This document shows positions 1 to 7,459 of a DNA stretch of 13,893 nucleotides, one piece after another. Source of the stretch: Planctomycetota bacterium (GTDB taxonomy: Bacteria > Planctomycetota > UBA8108 > UBA1146). The notes under the pieces are model-generated. The model searched no databases and was not told where the DNA came from. It saw only the letters and a program-made list of their open reading frames with translations. The stretch lies in assembly GCA_002691835.1 (NCBI GenBank), contig NZJA01000032.1, positions 1 through 13,893 on the forward strand. The letters run 5' to 3'. The first letter of the stretch is position 1. Each line of letters opens with the position of its first letter. The position numbers and the translations under genes were made by a program.

Positions 1-32
1 CACTGGGCCTCAGATCCACTGGGCCTCAGATG
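1..32. repeat. 16-bp direct tandem repeat, two copies, at window edge
   Basis: Bases 1-16 and 17-32 are the same 16-mer (cactgggcctcagat plus one differing last base). The repeat begins at the window edge, so more copies may lie to the left. It sits just past the stop codon of the minus-strand DUF2270 gene. Part of the second copy (17-25) can also pair, with one bulge, with ggccagtg at 48-55 across that stop codon. No function is evident. Confidence 0.75.
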
Positions 33-40
33 ATCAAAAA

Positions 41-757
41 TCAAATAGGCCAGTGCTGCCGGGAAGGTTCTTTACGGCGGATTTCGGTATCCTGTCTTGG
101 CCCCGCAATGATCAGGATGACAGATAGGTAGAGATAGAAAAGTATCATGCCACCTACGACCGCCATCCCGGGAATCGGGCCTTGCCCGAAAACACGGATA
201 TTCATTCCGGAAACAGGATCCGCCCGATTGAAACCCAGAAGTAACCAGGTGCCGAGCACGATCAGGAAAAGCCAAATATAAGTTCGCTGAAGTCGACGCC
301 CCAGCGCTTCAATCCGACTCATTTTATAGTTGGGTGCGAGCAGGTCATTACAAAGCGTCTCGCGCCAGTTGCCCTCTGCCAGATCTTGACCTTGGAGCAG
401 TGCCGGAACCATGAGATGAACTTCCAGCATCCGCACACGCATGCGCCAGACATCAAAGTAACGATATCGACGTGCCTCGATATGCAGGAGAAGATAGAGA
501 AGAACGCAGCAAAACGGTAAAAGCAGGACCGATGCCTCCTGATTGGAGTATGCGAGAGAAATAATCGCCATCGTCGACACGACTGCCCAGTGAGTGGTTG
601 CATCCATACGCTGTCGCCAGACGTTGGCACGTGCCAGCTCTCCCCGATAGAAGTGTGCCAATACCTGAAGATTGGTCGCCGGGAAACGTTGGACGAGGGT
701 GCTTTCCACCTTTAGCTCTTCTGCAGAGTCTGCTTCATCCGGGCTTGACTGGTTCAT
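41..757 (-). CDS. DUF2270 family membrane protein
   Basis: This 238-residue protein matches my memory of the DUF2270 family, whose biochemical role is unknown. The recognisable part is the conserved stretch around residues 33-58 (LAHFYRGELARANVWRQRMD, then THWAVV). Hydrophobic segments lie at about 57-73, 77-92, 160-176 and 195-218. This suggests four membrane helices, with a basic, arginine-rich loop between the second and third (EARRYRYFDVWRMRVR). The ATG at 757-755 is preceded by GGAGAG (764-769) at a spacing of six, which supports this start. The gene is divergent from the tricorn-like protease, 122 bases between starts. Its stop is close to the tandem repeat at the window edge. Family call fairly firm; function unknown. 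Confidence 0.85.
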   Translation of the reverse strand: MNQSSPDEADSAEELKVESTLVQRFPATNLQVLAHFYRGELARANVWRQRMDATTHWAVVSTMAIISLAYSNQEASVLLLPFCCVLLYLLLHIEARRYRYFDVWRMRVRMLEVHLMVPALLQGQDLAEGNWRETLCNDLLAPNYKMSRIEALGRRLQRTYIWLFLIVLGTWLLLGFNRADPVSGMNIRVFGQGPIPGMAVVGGMILFYLYLSVILIIAGPRQDTEIRRKEPSRQHWPI

Positions 758-803
758 GTTGATCTCTCCGCTCTTCCTAGAGCGTGCCCATTCTTGACAA
801 GAA

Positions 804-836
804 GATCAAGAGCAGGCTTGCCCCCCCCTCTTGATC
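804..836. promoter_or_regulatory. Inverted repeat in divergent spacer (possible operator or 5'UTR hairpin)
   Basis: GATCAAGAG (804-812) and CTCTTGATC (828-836) form perfect 9-bp arms around a 15-base loop that ends in a run of C. The dyad lies between the divergent DUF2270 and protease genes. A TTGACA at 794-799 could be a -35 element for the rightward gene, but the sequence 17 bases further (CTTGCC) is a poor -10. The dyad could be a repressor site serving both genes or a hairpin in the protease leader. What it does is inference. Confidence 0.4.
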
Positions 837-861
837 GGGACAGACTGAACCCAGGCCAACC

Positions 862-870
862 GAGGGGAGA
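862..870 (+). promoter_or_regulatory. Shine-Dalgarno that selects the GTG start of the protease
   Basis: GAGGGGAGA ends nine bases before the GTG at 880. The alternative ATG at 913 is preceded only by copies of an A/C-rich 15-bp repeat and has no ribosome-binding sequence. The GTG is therefore preferred. Confidence 0.7.
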
Positions 871-879
871 ACTCACACC

Positions 880-3800
880 GTGATACCCAACCAACTGATA
901 CCCAATCAACTGATGTCCAACCAACATCGAAGACCCACTGGGCGAAGACCCGTTTGCCATCTGAAGACCTTTGTCGTCGTCTTCTGCATTTTATTCGCCA
1001 ATCTCTCCCTGAATCTTCTCGAAGCAGAAACGGTCACCAGACCTCAATTTGAGAAATCCGGAGATCTTGATTCAGTTCCGGGTGCAGAGTCGATTCTGTG
1101 GCCTCTCTATCCACAGATCTCTCCGGACGGAAATTCCGTCGCTTTTACCTGGGAGGGTTTTCTATGGATCGCACCCACCGAAGGCGGGAAAGCCCGCAGA
1201 CTGACCGATCATCCGTCATGGGAATCGAATATCCGCTGGAATAGAGCTGGAACCCAATTGCTCTTCTCCTCTCGCAGAGAAGGAAGTGAAGATGTCTGGT
1301 CGATTCCCTTTTCGGGTGGACAACCCCAACGACAGACTTGGTGGAGCGGTCCTGATCGCCCTTGTGACTGGTATCCCGACGGCCAATCCATCTTGATCTC
1401 CAGTGATCGAGTCGATACCTGGAAACGAGGAGGAACTCGCCTGAACCGCCTGTCTTTGACAAAGGTCGGTGAATCAACTCAAGAGCCGCAAAGGTTGACC
1501 CTTGCTGCTGCAGCGAATGCCAGACTCTCTCCATCCGGAAAGAAAATCCTCGCGACCCGCTGGGGTAATGGCATCACCCGACAAGGATATGAAGGATCTC
1601 TGGCGAGTCAAATCTGGCTTTTTGTTCCTGAAACAGATGAGTGGAATCAGCTAACTCCAACCAATGTCGATCATCGCTCACCTGTTTGGATCAGTGAAGA
1701 TTCATTTCTGATGATCAAAACCATTGCTGGCAGAGGGCAACTCGTAGAGAGAGATCTCACAGGTCAGCGCGAAAAAATTTGGACCGATTTCAAAAATGAT
1801 TCAGTCCGCTCCCCCAGTATCTCCAGCGATGGACAGCACGTGTTTTTTGAGACCGAAATGAAAGCATGGCACCTCAATCGAAGTAATGGGGAACTGAAAT
1901 CAGTTCAGTGGCATGCCCAGGAAGATCTTCCGGTTCTCGGTCTCGAGGAACTCTCTTACAGCCGAGCCAACAGTGGATCCGTATCTGCAGATGGCAAAAT
2001 GCTGGCGGTGGATAGTGAAGGCGACATCCTTGTTCGTCGTGTCAAGGCAGGCCTTTCGGTGAACCGAGCCACCACACATCCCGCCAAAGACACCCATCCC
2101 GTCTGGCTCCCCCTCGAAAAGGATCAGGATTCTCAAAACCTGCTGATTGTCAGTCGCAGAGGTGGAACCGAGAACTTGTACCTGTTGAAGAGCACAGAAG
2201 AGAATGAACCGCGCCTTGATCGCTGTCGCTCAACCTCGATCACCCCTTTCCCGGGACCCGGTGATCGACGTCGATTCCCTCAAATTTCTCCAGATGGTAA
2301 AAAGTTGGCTTTCGTCCTCGGCGATGGAGATCTCGCCATTCAAAATCTGGACGGCAGCGACTCACGGGTCTTGCACACCGGCTGGTCACCTCCGAGTTTT
2401 GAATGGTCCCCCGACAGTCGCTGGATCGCCTTCTCAACACAGGACAACAACTTCAATCGTGACATATGGCTTGTCCCCATAGACGGGACCCGGGCACCTT
2501 TCAATTTGACGGCCAACCCCCGTCCCGATCGTAGTCCCAGGTGGAGCCCAGACGGAAAGAAGCTCGCCTTCATTTCGCAAAGGGATGAATCGGGAGGTGA
2601 TCTCTGGTGGCTGTGGCTCACCGAGAAGGATCACCAACCCGTGGCGGAGGATCGAGAACTTGCCAGTGACCCCTTGCCCAAAGAAACAAAATCTGAAGAG
2701 AGTGAAGAGAAGAAAAAAGACGAAAACCAAGATAAAAAGCCTGCCGCAAAAACACCTCCGAAAGTCCGCGTCGATCTTCAGGGGATTCGTGACCGTTTCA
2801 CCCGTGCTTTCAGTTCTGATTCCGGAGTGCGCGGACCCGTCTGGGATTCGAAATCAAAACGGATCTTTTTTGTCTCCAGCCATGAATCCTCCTCAGCGGT
2901 CTACAGCATCAACACCTCCGAAAGATCATCTGCTAAAAAAGTGACCAGCGGGCGCGATCCCCTGGGCACCTGGGTTCCCAAGGCGAAAAAGTTTCTCCGA
3001 CTCGCCTCAGGAGTCCCGAATCTCGTCACCGAAAGTGGGTCCAGTACCAATCTCTCGATTTCCAGCCGTTTCACCGTCGACCAAATGGAGCGTCAGGGAG
3101 CGGTCTTCGACGAGGCCTGGGCAACGATGCGTGACCGATTCTACGACATTCAACTGAAGGGCCTCGATTGGGACGCCATCGGATCAAGGTATCGCCCTTA
3201 TGCCACGCAGAGACGACATCGCACCGAGTTTGAGTGGATCATCAATCGCATGATCGGAGAACTGAACTCTTCCCATCAGCGTTTTTCCGCTTCTGGAGAA
3301 TGGTCGAAGACGATTCGTGCCACCGGTGTTCCCGGTTGGCGCTGGGAGATCGATCCCAAAACGGGACGCTATCAGGTTGGTGCCATCATCCCGGGAACCC
3401 CTGCTGCCGACGAATCGGTCGATGTCCAAAGTGGCGACTTGATTGTGGCAATCGACGGAATGCCGCTTGCCGCAGGAAGCAACACCTCGATCCCCCTCAA
3501 TGGCAAAGTGGGCAAAAGGGTCGCCGTAAAGCTGGAACGGGCTGGGGAAGCCCTTGAAGTGATCCTTCGTCCCATCTCCAACAATGTTCTGCGCAGAAAG
3601 ATCTATGACCATTGGCTCGAAGAGTGTCGCCAGCAGGTTCATCGCGAATCTGCTGGACGATTGGGATATCTGCATATTCGCAGCATGGACCAGACCAGTC
3701 TCGATCGCTTTGCGGTGCAGCTCTACGAAGCGGGACACGATCGCGAAGGGCTGATCATCGATGTGCGTGAAAATGGTGGCGGCTGGACCACTGATCGACT

Positions 3801-4242
3801 GCTCGTGTCACTCACCCGGCAACCCCACGCATTGACCCAGCCACGTGCGGGCGGGCTTGGGTATCCCAACGATCGCCTGGCCGCTCCAGCCTGGACGAAG
3901 CCCATCGCCGTCCTCTGCAATGAAAACTCTTACAGTAATGCCGAGATCTTCTCTCACGCCATCAAGAACCTCAAACGGGGTCCTCTGATCGGAATGCCCA
4001 CCTCTGGCAGTGTCATCAGCACCGGAAGCTCAACCCTGATCGACGGCAGCAGCATTCGCGTGCCTTTCCGTGGCTGGTACACCATCCCGGGGGGACTCGA
4101 CATGGATCTCAATGGGGCCATCCCGGACTTGCTCGTTCCATCCACTCCTGAAGCGGAAGAAAATGATTGGGATTTTCAGCTCGATCTGGCGATTGAGCGC
4201 CTTCTGGAGGACCTCCCTCCCGCCCCGAGAGCCACTTTTTGA
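880..4242 (+). CDS. Tricorn-like S41 family protease, exported
   Basis: This 1120-residue protein has the tricorn layout. An N-terminal hydrophobic segment (about residues 28-46, ahead of LLEAET) looks like a signal peptide or anchor. Next come TolB/WD40-like propeller repeats containing ISPDG, WSPDG or equivalent (about 75-600), then a very acidic/basic Glu-Lys linker (about 602-630). After that come a PDZ-like domain (about 816-906) and a C-terminal S41 peptidase domain. By family comparison the catalytic residues are His799 (in ELNSSHQ) and Ser1019 (in NSYSNAEIF). The late acidic residue, usually Glu in tricorn, appears to be Asp1076 (GLDMDLNG). Members cut peptides behind a propeller gate. 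Export suggests a periplasmic peptide-degrading role rather than the cytosolic archaeal one. Start is GTG with a good ribosome site; the first 16 codons are a repeat-derived tail. Family confident; substrate unknown. Confidence 0.9.
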   Translation: MIPNQLIPNQLMSNQHRRPTGRRPVCHLKTFVVVFCILFANLSLNLLEAETVTRPQFEKSGDLDSVPGAESILWPLYPQISPDGNSVAFTWEGFLWIAPTEGGKARRLTDHPSWESNIRWNRAGTQLLFSSRREGSEDVWSIPFSGGQPQRQTWWSGPDRPCDWYPDGQSILISSDRVDTWKRGGTRLNRLSLTKVGESTQEPQRLTLAAAANARLSPSGKKILATRWGNGITRQGYEGSLASQIWLFVPETDEWNQLTPTNVDHRSPVWISEDSFLMIKTIAGRGQLVERDLTGQREKIWTDFKNDSVRSPSISSDGQHVFFETEMKAWHLNRSNGELKSVQWHAQEDLPVLGLEELSYSRANSGSVSADGKMLAVDSEGDILVRRVKAGLSVNRATTHPAKDTHPVWLPLEKDQDSQNLLIVSRRGGTENLYLLKSTEENEPRLDRCRSTSITPFPGPGDRRRFPQISPDGKKLAFVLGDGDLAIQNLDGSDSRVLHTGWSPPSFEWSPDSRWIAFSTQDNNFNRDIWLVPIDGTRAPFNLTANPRPDRSPRWSPDGKKLAFISQRDESGGDLWWLWLTEKDHQPVAEDRELASDPLPKETKSEESEEKKKDENQDKKPAAKTPPKVRVDLQGIRDRFTRAFSSDSGVRGPVWDSKSKRIFFVSSHESSSAVYSINTSERSSAKKVTSGRDPLGTWVPKAKKFLRLASGVPNLVTESGSSTNLSISSRFTVDQMERQGAVFDEAWATMRDRFYDIQLKGLDWDAIGSRYRPYATQRRHRTEFEWIINRMIGELNSSHQRFSASGEWSKTIRATGVPGWRWEIDPKTGRYQVGAIIPGTPAADESVDVQSGDLIVAIDGMPLAAGSNTSIPLNGKVGKRVAVKLERAGEALEVILRPISNNVLRRKIYDHWLEECRQQVHRESAGRLGYLHIRSMDQTSLDRFAVQLYEAGHDREGLIIDVRENGGGWTTDRLLVSLTRQPHALTQPRAGGLGYPNDRLAAPAWTKPIAVLCNENSYSNAEIFSHAIKNLKRGPLIGMPTSGSVISTGSSTLIDGSSIRVPFRGWYTIPGGLDMDLNGAIPDLLVPSTPEAEENDWDFQLDLAIERLLEDLPPAPRATF
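881..925 (+). repeat. Three 15-bp tandem repeats covering the first codons of the protease
   Basis: Units lie at 881-895, 896-910 and 911-925, each close to tgatacccaaccaac. They encode IPNQL, IPNQL and MSNQH directly after the initiator. Because the unit is a multiple of three, copy-number change keeps frame and only alters the length of the N-terminal tail. The third unit contains the in-frame ATG at 913. Confidence 0.8.
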
Positions 4243-4319
4243 TCAGATGTGAAAAAACACCCGACTTCCTGCATACGGTTCAGTTGACCCAGCGGGGAGT
4301 TCTGAGGTAAATTGAACTT

Positions 4320-4421
4320 ATGTCCAATAGAAACAACCGACGGGTCAAGAAGGCCAACCACGGCAAGCGTCCGGCGAATCACAACCGCCGCCAGAAGCGC
4401 TCTGCCAAGTTTAAGAACTAG
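4320..4421 (+). CDS. Small basic protein resembling ribosomal protein bL37
   Basis: This is a 33-codon frame, ATG to TAG, whose product is rich in Lys, Arg, Asn and His and has no acidic residue. Residues 10-20 read KKANHGKRPAN. This matches what I remember of bL37, the very short protein of the large ribosomal subunit in mycobacteria and other actinobacteria, which ends in a KANHGKRPN-type motif. Here the motif is central and is followed by a basic tail (HNRRQKRSAKFKN). GAGG (4304-4307) lies 12 bases before the ATG, a rather long spacing. The gene is 77 bases after the protease stop and before the aldolase, so it is probably transcribed on its own or by readthrough. That it is coding is well supported by composition and motif. 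The bL37 identity rests on memory of a short motif. Confidence 0.7.
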   Translation: MSNRNNRRVKKANHGKRPANHNRRQKRSAKFKN

Positions 4422-4702
4422 TTTCCTTCCGGAACCAGTTCCCCCCCTTCTCCGCTGACGATTTCCGATTTCTCATTCGTCCACTCTGGTGGCACGACCT
4501 TAGCCCATGCTGTAAAACGATGCTTCGTCCAGCATGCGGGCAGGCTCAGCCTTGGAACCGTCTCAGGAGCAGCAATCAGTGATGCCCTGAAAACTGTCCC
4601 CAAGCGGTCCTCATTGAAACCCTCATGAACAATGTTTTTGTTGAACTCCGAGCAGGCGATTCTGTCAGCTTCCATGAGTTCAAATTTGATTCCGGAGGTC
4701 AT
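4418..4702 (-). CDS. Possible hypothetical protein filling the interval before the aldolase
   Basis: A 94-residue minus-strand ORF with an ATG start spans almost the entire interval between the small basic protein and the aldolase. Its translation has ordinary protein composition (for example EADRIACSEFNKNIVHEGF and VVPPEWTNEKSEI), and its stop shares the palindrome CTAG with the stop of the convergent small gene. Against it, no Shine-Dalgarno precedes the ATG, the start covers the aldolase ribosome-binding site, and I recognise no family. If it is not a gene, 4422-4704 is simply the leader and promoter region of the aldolase. In that case I see only an imperfect hairpin near 4415-4440 and a C7 run at 4441-4447. 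Confidence 0.3.
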   Translation of the reverse strand: MTSGIKFELMEADRIACSEFNKNIVHEGFNEDRLGTVFRASLIAAPETVPRLSLPACWTKHRFTAWAKVVPPEWTNEKSEIVSGEGGELVPEGN

Positions 4703-4704
4703 TC

Positions 4705-5724
4705 ATGGATACGAATCTTCTCAAAGAAACCGCACAAAAGATGGTCGCACACGGCAAGGGCATCCTCGCTGCCGATGAAAGCCACCCGACTTGTGGTAAA
4801 CGCTTCGAAGCTCTCGGAATCGAAAACACTCCTGAGAATCGCCGAATCTACCGGCAAATGTTTTTCAACAGCCCGGATGTCGAAAAGTACATCTCCGGGG
4901 TCATCCTCTTTGACGAAACCCTGAAGCAACTCGACGACTCAGGAAATCCTTTCCCCAAGAATCTCACTGACAAAGGAATGGTTCCTGGAATCAAAGTCGA
5001 TACCGGCGCCAAGGAGCTCGCAGGATTCCCAGGAGAGAAAGTCACCGAAGGACTCGATGGGTTACGCGACCGCCTTGCAGAATATTTTGAAAGAGGTGCC
5101 CGTTTTGCGAAATGGCGCGCTGTGATTACGATTGGCGACAACATGCCTTCAGAGGCTTGTTACATGGCGAATGCTCATGCCCTCGCTCGATATGCCCGAC
5201 TCTGTCAAGAAGCATCGATCGTGCCGATCGTCGAACCAGAAGTCTTGATGGATGGCAATCACGACCTCGAACTCTGTGATCGGGTGACGACCAACGCACT
5301 GCATCTGACTTTCCGCCAGTTGGAAGAGCAGAATGTCATGCTCGAAGGCATCGTCCTCAAACCTTCAATGATCATCCCTGGAAAAGGTTCTGAGGCCGTC
5401 GATCGACAGATCGTTGCCAGCAGGACTGTCGATTGTCTGAACAGAACAGTACCCGACGCAGTTCCTGGGATCGCATTCCTGTCCGGTGGACAGAGTGACG
5501 AAGATGCCACCGGGCATCTCGATGCGATGAATAAGCTCGGAAACCATCCTTGGAGCCTGACTTTCTCATACGGTCGAGCCCTTCAAGCCACAGCCATGAA
5601 GACATGGAGTGGTAAAGCGGAAAATCTTTCCGCGGCCTCTGCCGCATTCATGAAGCGCGCACAAAACAATTCTGCCGCTTCTATCGGAGAGTGGAGTTCT
5701 TCTTTGGAGCAATCAGCTTCCTGA
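4705..5724 (+). CDS. Fructose-bisphosphate aldolase, class I
   Basis: This 339-residue enzyme reversibly cleaves fructose 1,6-bisphosphate to dihydroxyacetone phosphate and glyceraldehyde 3-phosphate in glycolysis and gluconeogenesis, in the cytosol. It is the animal/plant type that uses a lysine Schiff base rather than a metal. Residues that match the rabbit enzyme are Asp24 (GILAADES), Lys97 (PGIKVDTG), Lys136 (FAKWRAVI), Glu177 and Glu179 (VEPEVLMDG), the Schiff-base Lys219 (LEGIVLKPSM) and the phosphate-binding FLSGGQSDEDAT loop. The length is slightly under the roughly 360 residues of animal enzymes. GGAGGT (4694-4699) sits five bases before the ATG. The gene appears to be transcribed alone, with a probable terminator 87 bases downstream. 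All catalytic positions I can check are intact. Confidence 0.95.
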   Translation: MDTNLLKETAQKMVAHGKGILAADESHPTCGKRFEALGIENTPENRRIYRQMFFNSPDVEKYISGVILFDETLKQLDDSGNPFPKNLTDKGMVPGIKVDTGAKELAGFPGEKVTEGLDGLRDRLAEYFERGARFAKWRAVITIGDNMPSEACYMANAHALARYARLCQEASIVPIVEPEVLMDGNHDLELCDRVTTNALHLTFRQLEEQNVMLEGIVLKPSMIIPGKGSEAVDRQIVASRTVDCLNRTVPDAVPGIAFLSGGQSDEDATGHLDAMNKLGNHPWSLTFSYGRALQATAMKTWSGKAENLSAASAAFMKRAQNNSAASIGEWSSSLEQSAS

Positions 5725-5810
5725 AGCTCTGGCTGACAGGATTGAGTGCAACCTGTGAATGTTTGCGGTGTTATCCTGTTGAACAGGTCGACTTCACACT
5801 TGTTCTGTTG

Positions 5811-5845
5811 GGTATCCAGCGGTTTTTTGGGATACCACTGTTTTT
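5811..5845 (+). terminator. Probable terminator after the aldolase gene
   Basis: GGTATCC (5811-5817) pairs with GGATACC (5830-5836) around a 12-base loop, followed after four bases by TTTTT (5841-5845). This has the shape of a Rho-independent terminator with a short stem. It ends only 18 bases before the DUF1800 start, just ahead of that gene's GGGAGAG ribosome site. It could therefore also act as an attenuator in the DUF1800 leader. A second small dyad, CCTGTT-g-AACAGG, lies at 5775-5787. Confidence 0.5.
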
Positions 5846-5863
5846 AATCTTGGGAGAGAGCCG

Positions 5864-7453
5864 ATGAACTGTATTCCCAGTATCCTGCTCATGGTCAGCC
5901 TCTTCGTTCCAGCCTACATTCCTGCAGAACAATCGGCAGATGACGTCTCAAAGGAGAATCCTGAAAAAAATGTAGAGAAAGTGATGGGGATTTCTAACGC
6001 CCGCCACCTCCTCGACCGAACTTGCTTCGGAGCTTCTCCACAAGAAATCATTGAGTACGCTTTCTTGACCAAAACCGAAGCGATTCAAAAGCTCCTTCAA
6101 TCATTGCAAAACCAGCCTTCCACGGATCTCCCCGATTGGACTCGAATGAGTTTCAGTGAGATTCGGGCTTTGCGCAAACAAGACACTCGGGCCTTCACGA
6201 AGATTCAAAGAGGCTGGCAACAGGAAGCGCGAATCTGGTGGACAAATGAAATGCTCAACAGTCCTTCTCCGCTGACAGAACGACTGGTACTCATGTGGCA
6301 TGGTCACTTCACTTCAGAGATGCGAACCGTTAAATCTCCCCATGCCATGCTCCGCCAGAATCAGCTCTTTCGCGAAAAAGGTGCCGGGAATTTTGAAGAG
6401 TTGCTGAAAGGCATAGCGACAGACAGTGCCATGGCTCTCTATCTCGATACTCAGAAAAGTAAAAAGGGAAAACCAAACGAAAACTTCGCTCGCGAACTTT
6501 TCGAACTTTTCAGTCTTGGTGAGGGAAACTACGACGAGAAAGATATCAAAGAAGCAGCAAAAGCGTTTACGGGATACCGTATCCGGAGCACTGACGGCAC
6601 TGTTCGAAAGATCCCTCGCCTTCATGACAGAACACCAAAAACGGTTCTCGGACGAAGTGGTCGCCTCGATGGAATGGACGTCATCGATACCATCCTGGAC
6701 AAATCCGCCTGCGGTGAATGGATCGCTCGCAGATATTGGCTGGAGTTCATCTCACCGAGTCCCGATCCTGCTGTGATTCAAAGATGGGGTCGAGATCTGA
6801 AAAAATCGAATTGGGACCTGAAAAAGTTTCTTTCCCAACTTCTCAATTCAGAACAATTCTGGGCAGAAGAATACCGAGGATCGCTCATCAAAAGTCCCGT
6901 CGACTTGGTCGTGGGATCTCTTCGGCGAATGGAAATTCGCGAGATTCCTGGAGCCCTGCTTCAAAGAACTCTCATGAGTATGGGACAAATCCTCTTCGAT
7001 CCGCCGAATGTCGCCGGCTGGCCCGGCGGAACCGCCTGGATTGACTCCACGACTCTTCTGGAGAGAAGAACCTTTCTCGAATCCGGTTTGTCGAATGCTA
7101 TGGTCCTGTCGATTTACCAGAATGAAACTCAGTCTCAGCCTGATCAGAAGGATCCGGAGATGAGTCCGGAGATGGATCCGGAGATGGATCCGGAGATGAG
7201 TCCGGAGATGAGTCCGGGTCAGTCGCGGTCTCCGCTTCGACTAAACCGAAAAGCGATGCGTCGCTATCGACCCTTGGCGGCACAATCGTTAGAAAAGACC
7301 TATCAGCGTTTCATTGCAGGGAACTCTGAAAATGAGCTGGCTTGGACACTCTCATGGTTGCCTTTCCAGCCGGTCACCGCTGCCGACCAGAACCGAACAG
7401 GGTTCGGTCGTCTGCAGGAAATCATTCTCGACCCCACCTACCAATTGAAGTGA
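5864..7453 (+). CDS. DUF1800 family exported protein
   Basis: This 529-residue protein belongs to the DUF1800 family (Pfam PF08811), which has no established biochemical function. Residues 1-22 look like a Sec signal peptide. Family landmarks are ARHLLDRTCFGASPQEI near residue 46, LTERLVLMWHGHFTSEM near 137-153, NENFARELFELFSLGEGNY near 205-223 and the late VAGWPGGTAWID. A low-complexity insert at about 430-453 consists of DPEM/SPEM repeats and separates the main domain from a Pro/Arg-containing tail. GGGAGAG lies before the ATG. The gene is followed after six bases by DUF1501. This pairing is common in planctomycetes and related bacteria and suggests that the two exported proteins work together at the cell surface (inference). 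Confidence 0.92.
   Translation: MNCIPSILLMVSLFVPAYIPAEQSADDVSKENPEKNVEKVMGISNARHLLDRTCFGASPQEIIEYAFLTKTEAIQKLLQSLQNQPSTDLPDWTRMSFSEIRALRKQDTRAFTKIQRGWQQEARIWWTNEMLNSPSPLTERLVLMWHGHFTSEMRTVKSPHAMLRQNQLFREKGAGNFEELLKGIATDSAMALYLDTQKSKKGKPNENFARELFELFSLGEGNYDEKDIKEAAKAFTGYRIRSTDGTVRKIPRLHDRTPKTVLGRSGRLDGMDVIDTILDKSACGEWIARRYWLEFISPSPDPAVIQRWGRDLKKSNWDLKKFLSQLLNSEQFWAEEYRGSLIKSPVDLVVGSLRRMEIREIPGALLQRTLMSMGQILFDPPNVAGWPGGTAWIDSTTLLERRTFLESGLSNAMVLSIYQNETQSQPDQKDPEMSPEMDPEMDPEMSPEMSPGQSRSPLRLNRKAMRRYRPLAAQSLEKTYQRFIAGNSENELAWTLSWLPFQPVTAADQNRTGFGRLQEIILDPTYQLK
7151..7222 (+). repeat. 12-bp codon-aligned tandem repeat inside the DUF1800 gene
   Basis: Five full units (7151-7210) alternate between gatccggagatg and agtccggagatg, followed by a degenerate sixth (7211-7222). 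They encode DPEM or SPEM in frame. The core TCCGGA is palindromic. The unit keeps frame, so expansion or contraction would only change linker length. Internal near-identity suggests recent amplification. Confidence 0.9.
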
Positions 7454-7459
7454 GGAATC

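Noticed and set aside
754..960. Minus-strand ORF across the divergent spacer
   Set aside because: It overlaps the DUF2270 start and the start of the protease; its repetitive N-terminus is only the 15-bp repeats read backwards.
3184..3738. 184-residue minus-strand ORF
   Set aside because: It lies entirely opposite the PDZ and peptidase part of the protease, whose motifs are clear; the translation shows no recognisable family.
4415..4447. Hairpin followed by C7 after the bL37-like gene as a terminator
   Set aside because: The stem is imperfect and there is no T-run on the plus strand; not enough for a Rho-independent terminator.
7151..7222. Possible CRISPR-like or protein-binding array
   Set aside because: Units are contiguous 12-mers without spacers and are codon-aligned within a clear gene, so this is a coding tandem repeat.
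7098..7283. Minus-strand ORF with Ser-Pro-Asp repeats
   Set aside because: It is the complement of the in-frame 12-bp array in DUF1800; the repetitive look comes from that array.
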